Positions 1 to 7,867 of a stretch of 64,000 nucleotides of DNA are shown piece after piece. The translations under genes and the position numbers were made by a program. The first letter of the stretch is position 1. Each line of letters begins with the position of its first letter. Source of the stretch: Nigerium massiliense (GTDB taxonomy: Bacteria; Actinomycetota; Actinomycetes; Propionibacteriales; Propionibacteriaceae); NCBI RefSeq assembly GCF_000826085.1, contig NZ_CCYM01000002.1, forward strand, positions 992,001 through 1,056,000. The letters run 5' to 3'. The notes under the pieces were generated by a model. The model worked only from the letters and a program-made list of their open reading frames with translations. It had not been told where the DNA came from and searched no databases.

Positions 1-950
1 GTGTTCGTGGCGGAGAACTTTCCTCCCCAGCAGGCCTGGTAGGCCCCGGAGTTGCTCTCAAAGCGCCACATCTCCCAGACCTCGTTGGTGGACGGCGACC
101 AGATGACAATCTCTTGATCCGCGCCGCTGGCCGCCTTGGCCTCCGCCGGGATCGGCACGCTGTCGAACTGTGGGGCCCACATGCGTTCGAGCCACGCAGG
201 GTCGCCGTTCGGGCCGGTGCATTGGTTGTTGCGAACCTTTACGCGTGGAGTGCTGGCATTCACGCGGTAGACGGGGGGCGCATAGCCCGAAGTATTGATC
301 GTCGCTGTCCTGTCATGGCTGGCGATGTCCTCTGCCAGAACACGTCGGTAGGTGGCTCCTCGCTCACTCAGGGCGACGTTCGTGGGAATCCGCTGGTACC
401 AGAAGGAACTGGACGCGAAGGGTTGTTGCGCTGACGTGTCGACGGGATCCTCGACGCTCACGGCCTTCGCTGTGGAGGATCGCCACGTGAACCGAAGCGC
501 GCCATCCCAGGGCATGAGCTTTTGGCCCGGAACGACTGATGCGCCGTCAGTGGCGGCGGCCCACCCAGCCCCGCGGTCATACGTGACATCGGCATCCGTG
601 GGGGAGAGACGCTGCGTGCCGACGGCAACGGAGTCGACCCACAGATTGCGGTCGCCGCCCGTGGGGTCGCCGTCATTGGCGAACCGGATGTCGATCCGAT
701 CCCCATCCTTGGGGCCTGAGGAGGGGAGGAGGGTGTAGTCAGTCCAAACGGTGGAGTTGACGGTGAACCGGCCAACATCGGCGCCGTTGAGGCGGACCTC
801 GACCTCGGCGCCCTTGTTGTTGGCTAGGTCGGCCTTGGCGCGGATGACGAGAGGATCAGCTGCCTGAGCGGGAGTGACCCCCGCGAGTGAACTCGCAGCC
901 AGGAGGGGCGCGACGGTGAATACGGCCAAACGGCCACGACGGTAGGGCAT
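1..950 (-). CDS. Secreted protein with xylan-binding-type module (partial)
   Basis: The reading frame is open from an ATG at 950 to the left window edge, so the C-terminus is missing (at least 316 residues seen). GAGGT lies about 5 nt before the ATG. Residues 1-30 form a Sec signal peptide: RRGR, a hydrophobic core, and AQA before the cleavage site. Residues about 35-115 resemble the calcium-dependent CBM36/CBM60 modules, with the hallmark FANDG followed by GGDRNLWVDSVAV. The remainder matches a family of secreted actinobacterial proteins of unknown function that I recall only in outline (FWYQRIP, INTSGYAPPVYRV, PRVKVRNN). Its place at the end of an exopolysaccharide gene run suggests a role in binding or shaping the polymer at the surface. 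That role is inference. Confidence 0.8.
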   Translation of the reverse strand, partial: MPYRRGRLAVFTVAPLLAASSLAGVTPAQAADPLVIRAKADLANNKGAEVEVRLNGADVGRFTVNSTVWTDYTLLPSSGPKDGDRIDIRFANDGDPTGGDRNLWVDSVAVGTQRLSPTDADVTYDRGAGWAAATDGASVVPGQKLMPWDGALRFTWRSSTAKAVSVEDPVDTSAQQPFASSSFWYQRIPTNVALSERGATYRRVLAEDIASHDRTATINTSGYAPPVYRVNASTPRVKVRNNQCTGPNGDPAWLERMWAPQFDSVPIPAEAKAASGADQEIVIWSPSTNEVWEMWRFESNSGAYQACWGGKFSATN

Positions 951-1047
951 AGGTACCTCGGGGTAGTGGGAGGGATCGGCGACGCCGCCTCCCAGAGGTT
1001 AGACCGGTACCTGTGGATTTAGCGAGATAACCTCAGGATCTGTTCAG

Positions 1048-3024
1048 TCAACGTTGGTTCGCTTGTGCGGTTCGAGTCGCTGGCTTGAGGCGCTGCTTCC
1101 TTCGCCAGTTGCTCTCCACCAACACGGCCAGGACCATACCGAGGAAGAACCCGATCGCCGCACCAAGCGCGAGGTCAAGCGGGAGGCTGGGTGCGGAGGG
1201 GCTCGCCGGCTCGACCGCTGGAGAGATGACTTGCGGAACAACCTTGACGGTATTGGATGTGCCCGCCGAGGGGCCGGCGACTTGGCGCGAGAGGTTATCG
1301 CCGATTCCTCGGGCGATGCCGGCGGCCTCCGCGGCACTCCCCGCCTTGGTCGTGATCGTGACGATGACCGTCTCGGGCTCCTGCGTCACGGTGACCCGCT
1401 TGGCCAGCTGCTCCGGGGTCGTGTCGAGGTTGAGCGACTTGATGACCGGATCAAGAACGAGGGGGGCCGTCGCCAGCCCCACATAGGTCGGAACCTGTGC
1501 CTTGAGGTAGGCCGATGCATCGTTCATGTCCCCGACGGATCGCGCGCCCTGCACTGAGAAGAGAACTTGGGTCGACGCGCGATACTCCCGGGGCAGGACG
1601 GACGTCAGCAGTCCTGCAATCAGCATGCCGATGAGCACGGGCGCTAGGACGTACTGCCAACGCCTTCTCAAGACCACCAGATACTCGTTGATTTCCATTT
1701 CGTCCCTCGAATCAGTCAGTCTTGCCTGCTCGGACGCATCGTGCCCGAACGAGTCTAGTCTCGCGGAAGGGTGATACAGCCAATTGTTTTTGCTGAGCGC
1801 TTGTTCCCGCCCGGTACGGGATAGGGCGAGGCCGATCGCCATTCCCGCCGGAAGCATTACGAATGGGTAGATGATCACATTATCAGTGATCGAGGCCAGG
1901 CTGATCCCGATGGTTGCGATCAGGCCCGTCCAGTCGACAGAGCGATCAAATTTCGTTGCTCGTGCCGTAAGAATACGAAGTAGTGCCACGATCCCGACGA
2001 CCCACAGCAATTCGCCGAGGATTCCGAAATCGTGGAACAGTCGTAAGTACTCATTGTGAGGATGCCCGATGTTCGCGAAATGGGCGTCGATCAGGTCGCT
2101 GGCAGTGCCTGGTCCGTGTCCGAGCAGGGGTGACTCCATCGCGGAGTTCCACGTCACGTCCCAAAGTTGCGTTCGTCCAGAAGTATTGAGAGTGGTGCCA
2201 CCCAAAGAAACGGCGTTGTCGCCGCTAAAGAATCGGTCGCGAAATGGGGGGTACCAGAGAAAGAGTCCGACGGCCGCCATCGCCATCAGGATCAGCATGA
2301 AGAGGATTCGTCCCACTCGCTTGCTCTTGGGGCCGCGGACGACAATGAAGACGTATGCCAGCAGGCAGATCAGCGTCGCGGTGCGAGACAGGCTCAGGAC
2401 GGTAGCGATCAGGACGAGATAGGGAAGGTACCTGACCCAGGTAGGCCAACGTCGTGGGACTGAGATCGCCATGAAGATGATGGCGCTCAGCGCGTAGGAA
2501 CGATCCCCGATAATGTCAAGCCCGGCGGCGCGCTGGACCAGAAACACCACGGTCGCGATTCCTGAGCAGGCTGCGAGGATGAGCGACCAGCGTTCTCGGT
2601 CACGCTGTTCAGCGCTCACGGCGGTGATCGCAATGGTGAGGACGAACGCCGCATACACGCAGACGTTCTGCAGGCCGGCCGGGTTCGGCGCCGAGATGAG
2701 GCGGATCACAGCGTAGACCAGGAAGCCCAGCAGGCTCATAGGGAGCAGCGCGGGGGCCCCTGTGTAGCGCCAGGAAGGACGAGCAAGGTAAGCCCGCACG
2801 CTGGGTACGACCGAGGGAAATAGCGCCACCAGTATCAGTGCGCTCCCAAGCGTGGCGAGGCCGGAAAGGCTCTGGGAGCCGAAGTTGAACTTCGTGAGCC
2901 CGTCGACGCAGAGAGTCCAGAGGGCCGCGAGAACGCCCACAACATCAATACGACGGAGTGAAGGGAGTTGTCGCCATCGCGCCGCGCGAGATGAGCCGGT
3001 GGAAACCTGCGATGAGAAGGTCAA
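1048..3024 (-). CDS. O-antigen ligase/Wzy-like polymerase fused to Wzz chain-length domain
   Basis: I chose the TTG at 3024 because it overlaps the TGA of the upstream glycosyltransferase (TTGA), which suggests translational coupling. An ATG at 3081 is in frame but would overlap that gene by 61 bp. Residues about 25-420 form a polytopic membrane protein with Wzy_C/O-antigen ligase features: GHGPG and, in the large periplasmic-type loop, HPHNEYLRLFHDFGI. From residue 443 (MEINEYLVVLRRRW) the protein becomes a Wzz-type chain-length regulator, with two membrane helices and the proline-rich stretch SPAVEPASPSAP before the second. No Walker kinase domain follows. Such activities normally sit in two proteins. 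The same frame has a good ribosome site (GAGGG, 5 nt) before the ATG at 1698, so the Wzz part (1048-1698, 216 aa) may also be made alone. Confidence 0.8.
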   Translation of the reverse strand: MTFSSQVSTGSSRAARWRQLPSLRRIDVVGVLAALWTLCVDGLTKFNFGSQSLSGLATLGSALILVALFPSVVPSVRAYLARPSWRYTGAPALLPMSLLGFLVYAVIRLISAPNPAGLQNVCVYAAFVLTIAITAVSAEQRDRERWSLILAACSGIATVVFLVQRAAGLDIIGDRSYALSAIIFMAISVPRRWPTWVRYLPYLVLIATVLSLSRTATLICLLAYVFIVVRGPKSKRVGRILFMLILMAMAAVGLFLWYPPFRDRFFSGDNAVSLGGTTLNTSGRTQLWDVTWNSAMESPLLGHGPGTASDLIDAHFANIGHPHNEYLRLFHDFGILGELLWVVGIVALLRILTARATKFDRSVDWTGLIATIGISLASITDNVIIYPFVMLPAGMAIGLALSRTGREQALSKNNWLYHPSARLDSFGHDASEQARLTDSRDEMEINEYLVVLRRRWQYVLAPVLIGMLIAGLLTSVLPREYRASTQVLFSVQGARSVGDMNDASAYLKAQVPTYVGLATAPLVLDPVIKSLNLDTTPEQLAKRVTVTQEPETVIVTITTKAGSAAEAAGIARGIGDNLSRQVAGPSAGTSNTVKVVPQVISPAVEPASPSAPSLPLDLALGAAIGFFLGMVLAVLVESNWRRKQRLKPATRTAQANQR

Positions 3025-4163
3025 CGATCCTGACCTAACGCCGCCACCTCTTCGTAGAGCCGGACGATCCGCTCGAGCCAAATATCCGGAGAGTAGTCAA
3101 GCCGGTATCGGCTCTCCGCGCCTCGCTGGTACTCGGCCGATGAAGCAGCGATAGCCCGGACCGCGACGGCGAGCGACCTTCCCTCGTACGGGTCGTAGAC
3201 CCGACCGGCGCCCCCGCTCGTGAGTTGCTCCGCGGACAGACACTTGTTCGAGATGATGAGTGGTGCACTTGCGGAGAGCGCTTCGAGCGCAACGGTCGGA
3301 ATGCCCTCAGCCCACAGGCTTGGAATGATGACGCCCGACGAACTCGCCATCTCGACGGCGACCTCTTCGGGACTGAGTCGGCCGACGAACGTCACGTTGG
3401 CGGAGTTCTCGGCTCGATCGCGAACGCGGGCGGCCAGTGGGCCCTCCCCGGCAATCGTGAGGTGGTGCTCCGCCGGGAATGATTCAATGAGTTCTAGGAC
3501 ACCCTTCTCGGGGGTCAGACGGCCCACATACAGCCAGCCCTCTCGGGAGTCGGCGGGCGCGGACCGGGGCTGGACGAAGTTTGGGATGGTCAGTACGTGG
3601 CCTCGAGCCAAACCATCGTAGGTGGCCCGTGCGTGATCGTTCAGGGTGATGAGCCTGCGCGCGAACCGCAGCACCGGCTGGTGTCTTCCTCGACCCCTGC
3701 TTGCGAAGGCCAACGGTGCGGTGGCTATCACGCTGTCGCGATAGCAGCGGTGCTTCAAGGCGGAGTGCGACCCAGCATCGAGGCATTCCGTGCAGTCGTC
3801 GCCGTCGCGCCACAAGGTCGCGGCGCTACACAAGGGACGAAAATTATGGACGGTCGCCACGAGCCGGCCCTGCCACTTCTTCAACCACTGCGTTCCCCAA
3901 TTGGGGAAGAGGTTGTGAACGTGAACGATGTCCGGTTGAAACTCCGACAGGGTCGCGTCCGGGCTTGGGCCTGGACCGTTGGCCGCATTGACTGCGCTCG
4001 TCAGCTTGTAGAACGGGCGGGTCGACTCCTCGTCAGTGTGGCGGGCCACCAACCGAACGTCATGGCCGGCCTCAGCCAGCGCCTGCACTTGGTCGCGCAC
4101 CACGGCGTTCTCCCCGGAAGGAGAAGCGCTTGAGTAGAAGCTGTGCACGACTGCAATCTTCAT
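3021..4163 (-). CDS. GT4 family glycosyltransferase
   Basis: This is a 380-residue retaining GT-B enzyme of the GT4 type, likely transferring a sugar from a nucleotide donor to a lipid-linked repeat unit on the cytoplasmic face. The N-terminal acceptor domain opens with MKIAVVHSFYSS and contains the HVHN motif near residue 83. The C-terminal half has YVGRLTPEKG (211-221) and the E-x7-E donor-binding pair at E286 and E294 (SLWAEGIPTVALEAL). It overlaps the GT26 gene upstream by 4 bp and the polymerase fusion downstream by 4 bp, so the three are co-translated. Donor and acceptor cannot be read from sequence. Confidence 0.88.
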   Translation of the reverse strand: MKIAVVHSFYSSASPSGENAVVRDQVQALAEAGHDVRLVARHTDEESTRPFYKLTSAVNAANGPGPSPDATLSEFQPDIVHVHNLFPNWGTQWLKKWQGRLVATVHNFRPLCSAATLWRDGDDCTECLDAGSHSALKHRCYRDSVIATAPLAFASRGRGRHQPVLRFARRLITLNDHARATYDGLARGHVLTIPNFVQPRSAPADSREGWLYVGRLTPEKGVLELIESFPAEHHLTIAGEGPLAARVRDRAENSANVTFVGRLSPEEVAVEMASSSGVIIPSLWAEGIPTVALEALSASAPLIISNKCLSAEQLTSGGAGRVYDPYEGRSLAVAVRAIAASSAEYQRGAESRYRLDYSPDIWLERIVRLYEEVAALGQDR

Positions 4164-4942
4164 CGCTTGTGCCTACTGCGTGATGAGACAATCTCCCGCG
4201 CGACCACGGCCAAGAAGCGCGAGTTCCCCCACAGGTATCGCCGCCAGAGGCGACGCGGTTCCGTCGATAGGCGGTGCAGCCACTCGAGGCCCATTTTTCG
4301 AACGAGGGGGTGGGCCTCCGGCTGCGTCCCGGCCGCGAAGTCAAACGCGGCGCCTACGCCCACGCACGGGACTCCGATTTCGTCAGCCAAGCGGCGCGCC
4401 ACGAAGTCCTGCTTGGGCGTTCCGAGGCCGACCCAGACAATGTCGGGGTCGGCGCCCGTGATCGATTCGATGACGTCCGCCTGCAGAATCTGATCGACCG
4501 AGCCGAATGGCGCCTCGCTTGTGCCGGCGATGACGAGGCCGGGGTAGGCCTTTTCCAATCGGCTCCGCATGAGCGCCAGCGTCTCGTTCGTCGTCCCGAA
4601 GAAATAGTGGCGGACGTTGCTGGCGAGGCCTTCCTCGAGGGTCCGAAGGAAGAAGCTCGGTCCTCGCACCTGCTTGGAGTCATGAGCAGTGCGTCGCATG
4701 GTCCAGGCGACGGGTGCCCCATCGGGGTAGTTGATCCCGGGCCCTTCGACGAGTTGCAGGTAGGACGGGTCCTTAGACGCGAGCGCAACGCAGTACGCAT
4801 TCATCAGGCGGATCGGAAGCGCTGCCTGGTCGGGATGTTCTCCTGCCGCCGTCGCAATGGTCCAGCGGGCAGCCGAATCCAAGTCGGTCGACACGAACGG
4901 GACGCCCGCTACGCGTACCCGTTGACGCGTGTCTGTTGTCAT
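4160..4942 (-). CDS. GT26 (WecG/TagA/CpsF family) glycosyltransferase
   Basis: This is a 260-residue, full-length member of the WecG/TagA/CpsF family, which adds N-acetylmannosamine or a related sugar to undecaprenyl-diphosphate-linked GlcNAc. The catalytic aspartate of the family is D74 in YPDGAPVAW. The C-terminal signature is present as VGVGAAFDFAAGT followed by GLEWLHRLSTEPRRLWRRY. It is first in a leftward three-gene run with 4-bp overlaps. The 97-bp gap to the rightward GT2 gene must hold divergent promoters. The exact sugar is unknown. The second cluster in this window encodes a UDP-sugar 2-epimerase that could supply a ManNAc-type donor (inference). Confidence 0.9.
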   Translation of the reverse strand: MTTDTRQRVRVAGVPFVSTDLDSAARWTIATAAGEHPDQAALPIRLMNAYCVALASKDPSYLQLVEGPGINYPDGAPVAWTMRRTAHDSKQVRGPSFFLRTLEEGLASNVRHYFFGTTNETLALMRSRLEKAYPGLVIAGTSEAPFGSVDQILQADVIESITGADPDIVWVGLGTPKQDFVARRLADEIGVPCVGVGAAFDFAAGTQPEAHPLVRKMGLEWLHRLSTEPRRLWRRYLWGNSRFLAVVAREIVSSRSRHKR

Positions 4943-5039
4943 CGAGCAATAACCCCCGAGGTATGTCTGAACCGGTCACACTTTAGCTGACCCTTGCACA
5001 CTCCCCGGCATCGCAGCCGCCGGGACGCAGGGAAACAGG

Positions 5040-5966
5040 GTGAAGGGGGAGCCGTACGGCTACGCTGTGATCGTGTCGGCCAGTGCACTGAGTTTCGTGA
5101 TGCCTGCGTACAACGCGGAAAAGACCATCACCTCCAGCATCCTGAGCGCTCAGCGGGTGGCTCCCGGTGAGGTCATCGTCGTCGACGACGGGTCGCAAGA
5201 CGAGACAGCCCGCGTCGCCCGATCCTTGGGAGCGCGCGTCGTGAGCCAGGCCAACGCCGGGCCTGCCGAGGCGCGAAAACGTGGCGTCGAGTTGGCCAGC
5301 GGTGAGTTCATCGTCCTGTTGGACGCAGACGACGAGGTGGTTGCAGCGGGAATCAGCCGTAGCTTGGAGATGCTGGAGCGGGCACCCGAGGCCGCCGCGG
5401 TCGTGGCACAGACGATGACGACCCCGAAACACGGCGCCCCCTACCGAATGCCGGTGTGGCCAGAGGGAATCACCGCGGATTCGTTGGTCCGACGCGGACA
5501 CGCGCCCGCGCCGCCCGCGGCCATCGTGTTTCGAGGGGCGAACTTGAAGCGGGCATTGAGCGACAACCCTCGCGGAGTCTGGCCTCGCCTGGCCGAGGAC
5601 TACGAACTCCTGTTGCGGGTCGCCCTGACCGGTCCCGTGCTGTACAACCCTGACGTCGCAGCTACGTATGTCTGGGGTGCGGGCCGTTCGAGTGCGGGCA
5701 TCGCCCAAGAGATCCGCGATGCCCAGTCGATCCGGCGCCACTACGCGGCGATGGCCGGTGTGCCGGAATCGGAGCTTCCGAAACAGTCTCGCCGCGGAGA
5801 CACTGCGTCCATCGCACTGCGCCGAGCTGGGGAGGCGTCCGGGCGTTGGTACGACCCCCGGCGACTTGGTTGGACCGCGGTTGCGGCGATGCTCCACCCC
5901 GAGCGATTCGTTGAGGCCCTCGTTCGGAGGATTCGCAAAAAAGATGGTTCAACCCACGCAGGGTAG
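5040..5966 (+). CDS. GT2 family glycosyltransferase
   Basis: This 308-residue GT-A enzyme has the classic GT2 N-terminus: FVMPAYNAEKTI, VIVVDDGSQDET (46-56) and the metal-binding DADDE at 95-99. The GTG at 5040 is used because AGGGA and CAGG lie just upstream; GTG codons at 5067 and 5073 are possible later starts. No membrane helices are apparent, so it probably acts at the cytoplasmic face on the growing repeat unit. It is the first gene of the rightward half of the polysaccharide island, divergent from the GT26 gene, and precedes the flippase gene by 63 bp. Confidence 0.88.
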   Translation: MKGEPYGYAVIVSASALSFVMPAYNAEKTITSSILSAQRVAPGEVIVVDDGSQDETARVARSLGARVVSQANAGPAEARKRGVELASGEFIVLLDADDEVVAAGISRSLEMLERAPEAAAVVAQTMTTPKHGAPYRMPVWPEGITADSLVRRGHAPAPPAAIVFRGANLKRALSDNPRGVWPRLAEDYELLLRVALTGPVLYNPDVAATYVWGAGRSSAGIAQEIRDAQSIRRHYAAMAGVPESELPKQSRRGDTASIALRRAGEASGRWYDPRRLGWTAVAAMLHPERFVEALVRRIRKKDGSTHAG

Positions 5967-6029
5967 TGTGACCGGCGGGGCTGCGGACCGACGGCGCCTG
6001 TTGGTCGTGCGAAAAGGGGGCTTGGGCAA

Positions 6030-7343
6030 GTGGGGGATAGGAAGGCGCTGATCCTGGGAGCCGCGCCGCCTCTCGTCTCGCAATTGGCCTTCAGCGTCGT
6101 GTCGTTCTTTTCGGTGGCCGGTCTGTCCAGGAATTCGTCGGCAGTCGAGTTGGCGTCGGTCATCGCGGCCTACTCTCTTGAGTCCATCGCAGTTTCCTTC
6201 GCCAACGCGCGTTGGGCGAGCCTCCTCGTCTTTCGGGAAGCGGAGGAACCTAAGCAGGGCGACATCACGCACATGACGCGAGCCTTCCTCGTGACGGCCG
6301 CCGTGGGGTTGCCGGTCTTCTTCTTGGGTGCATTCCTTGTCGAACGCTCGTGGTGGATGGGGCTGTGGGCGGCGGTCTGGTCGACCAGCATGCTGTTCGG
6401 CGACATGCTCCGCTATGCCGGATCGCGTTTCCTCGGTGCGCGGGTCATCAGCGCCATCGGCTTGGCGCATGTGCTGGCAGCCGTCGGCTTCACCTTCATC
6501 ATTCCTCCCAATGTGGCGACGTACCTGGCAGTTCTCTCATTGATCAGCCTCCTCGCGGGTGTGGCGTACCTCGTTGCGCTTCGAAGGCATCGGCGGCCTG
6601 GCCGGTCTCAGGCATGGGCGCGCCATGCGGGATTCGGCCGTTCAATGGCGAGTGAGGCCGTGATGACTTCCGCGGCGACCGGGCTCGGCGGTGCCGCCGT
6701 CACGTGGTTGAATCCCTTTCTCGCGGTCGGCCTCCAGTTGGGCAACCAAGTGTTGGGCATGCCCGCCACGGTGTTGGCGCAGTCGTTCGCGCTCCCGCTA
6801 TCACGCCGACTGCGGGAGCGGATGGACAGCGGACGGTACCCGACGAAGCTGCTGACTTACTGGGCGGTCTTCGCCTTGGCGGTGCCCGTGCTAGGGGTGA
6901 TCGCTCTGCTGGTCCTGAGACCGCTGATCTACCTGCTTCTGGGTGAGCGCGCTGACCTCGCCTACTACTTCCTCCCGGTGGTTTTCCTTCAAGCGGCGAT
7001 GACGCTGGCGTGGCAGCCGTTCACCTCCGCTCGTCGGTGGACGCATGGGCCTGACAACCCTCGGCGTCACGTCGTCGTCACGGTTGCCGTCTACTACGTG
7101 CTTCTGGTTGGAGTCGCCGCCTTGGTGCATGACCAGGGACAGATCCTGCTGCTCCTCGTGGTCGGTGGAAGCGTGATCACGCTGTCGACCTTCGTGCGGG
7201 CTGTCGTTTGGGGACGCGATGGGCGAAACTGGTCAGGAGTCGACGCTTCGGTCAAGCCAATGAGCAAAAGGACTCCTGGGGCACCGCGCGGCCAGGCTCT
7301 ACCTGACAACTCAGTGGAGAGGATGGCTGATGACGAATATTGA
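6030..7343 (+). CDS. Wzx-like MOP-superfamily flippase
   Basis: This is a 437-residue polytopic protein with about twelve predicted hydrophobic segments and no soluble catalytic domain, which fits the MOP flippase superfamily. Its position between glycosyltransferases and modifying enzymes suggests it moves the lipid-linked repeat across the membrane for the polymerase encoded on the other arm. Diagnostic motifs are weak in this superfamily, so the call rests on length, hydrophobic pattern and context. Start is the GTG at 6030 behind a GGGGG-containing leader. The last 14 bp overlap the acetyltransferase gene. Confidence 0.7.
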   Translation: MGDRKALILGAAPPLVSQLAFSVVSFFSVAGLSRNSSAVELASVIAAYSLESIAVSFANARWASLLVFREAEEPKQGDITHMTRAFLVTAAVGLPVFFLGAFLVERSWWMGLWAAVWSTSMLFGDMLRYAGSRFLGARVISAIGLAHVLAAVGFTFIIPPNVATYLAVLSLISLLAGVAYLVALRRHRRPGRSQAWARHAGFGRSMASEAVMTSAATGLGGAAVTWLNPFLAVGLQLGNQVLGMPATVLAQSFALPLSRRLRERMDSGRYPTKLLTYWAVFALAVPVLGVIALLVLRPLIYLLLGERADLAYYFLPVVFLQAAMTLAWQPFTSARRWTHGPDNPRRHVVVTVAVYYVLLVGVAALVHDQGQILLLLVVGGSVITLSTFVRAVVWGRDGRNWSGVDASVKPMSKRTPGAPRGQALPDNSVERMADDEY

Positions 7344-7857
7344 GCGGACCCAGTGCCCGTACGGCCCAATAGCACTCAAGGATGTCATCCGGGCCGATCT
7401 AGCCGCTAACAAGCGGGATCCTGGATCTCAGATCCTCTTAGTCGGTCTTCGGATCGCTCAGGCGTCCATCGGCCGGTTCGGGCCGAGGCACCCTGTGTCG
7501 CTGGTCACGATCGTCGCCTCGCGACTGGTGAGCGAGCTCCTCTTCAATGTGGAATTGCGGCCGAAGACCCGCGTTGGTCCGGGGCTTGCGATCTATCACC
7601 GAACTGGATTGGTTGTGAACGACCATGCGGTGATCGGCCAAGATGTGAAGCTCCGACACGGCGTGACTATCGGTCACAAGACGGCCGGCGGCGCCTCGCC
7701 TCTGATCGGTGATCGCGTCGAGATCGGTGCGGGAGCCATCATCCTCGGCGACATCACCGTCGGTGATGATGCCCAGATCGCGGCAGGGTCGGTCGTTGTC
7801 AAGGACGTGGAACCGGGAGCCGTGGTTGCAGGGAATCCCGCGGTACGGATCCGCTAA
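7330..7857 (+). CDS. Serine acetyltransferase-like hexapeptide acyltransferase
   Basis: This 175-residue protein ends in a left-handed beta-helix built from hexapeptide repeats (VGPGLAIYHRTGLVVND, VIGQDVKLRHGVTIGHK, VEIGAGAIILGDITVG). The GHK/TAGG segment resembles the acetyl-CoA site of CysE-type enzymes. In exopolysaccharide loci such short CysE homologues usually O-acetylate sugars rather than serine, and that is the likelier role here. It overlaps the flippase gene by 14 bp and is followed 10 bp later by the beta-helix lipoprotein gene, so it is inside the operon. Confidence 0.82.
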   Translation: MTNIERTQCPYGPIALKDVIRADLAANKRDPGSQILLVGLRIAQASIGRFGPRHPVSLVTIVASRLVSELLFNVELRPKTRVGPGLAIYHRTGLVVNDHAVIGQDVKLRHGVTIGHKTAGGASPLIGDRVEIGAGAIILGDITVGDDAQIAAGSVVVKDVEPGAVVAGNPAVRIR

Positions 7858-7867
7858 GGGGGAATTG

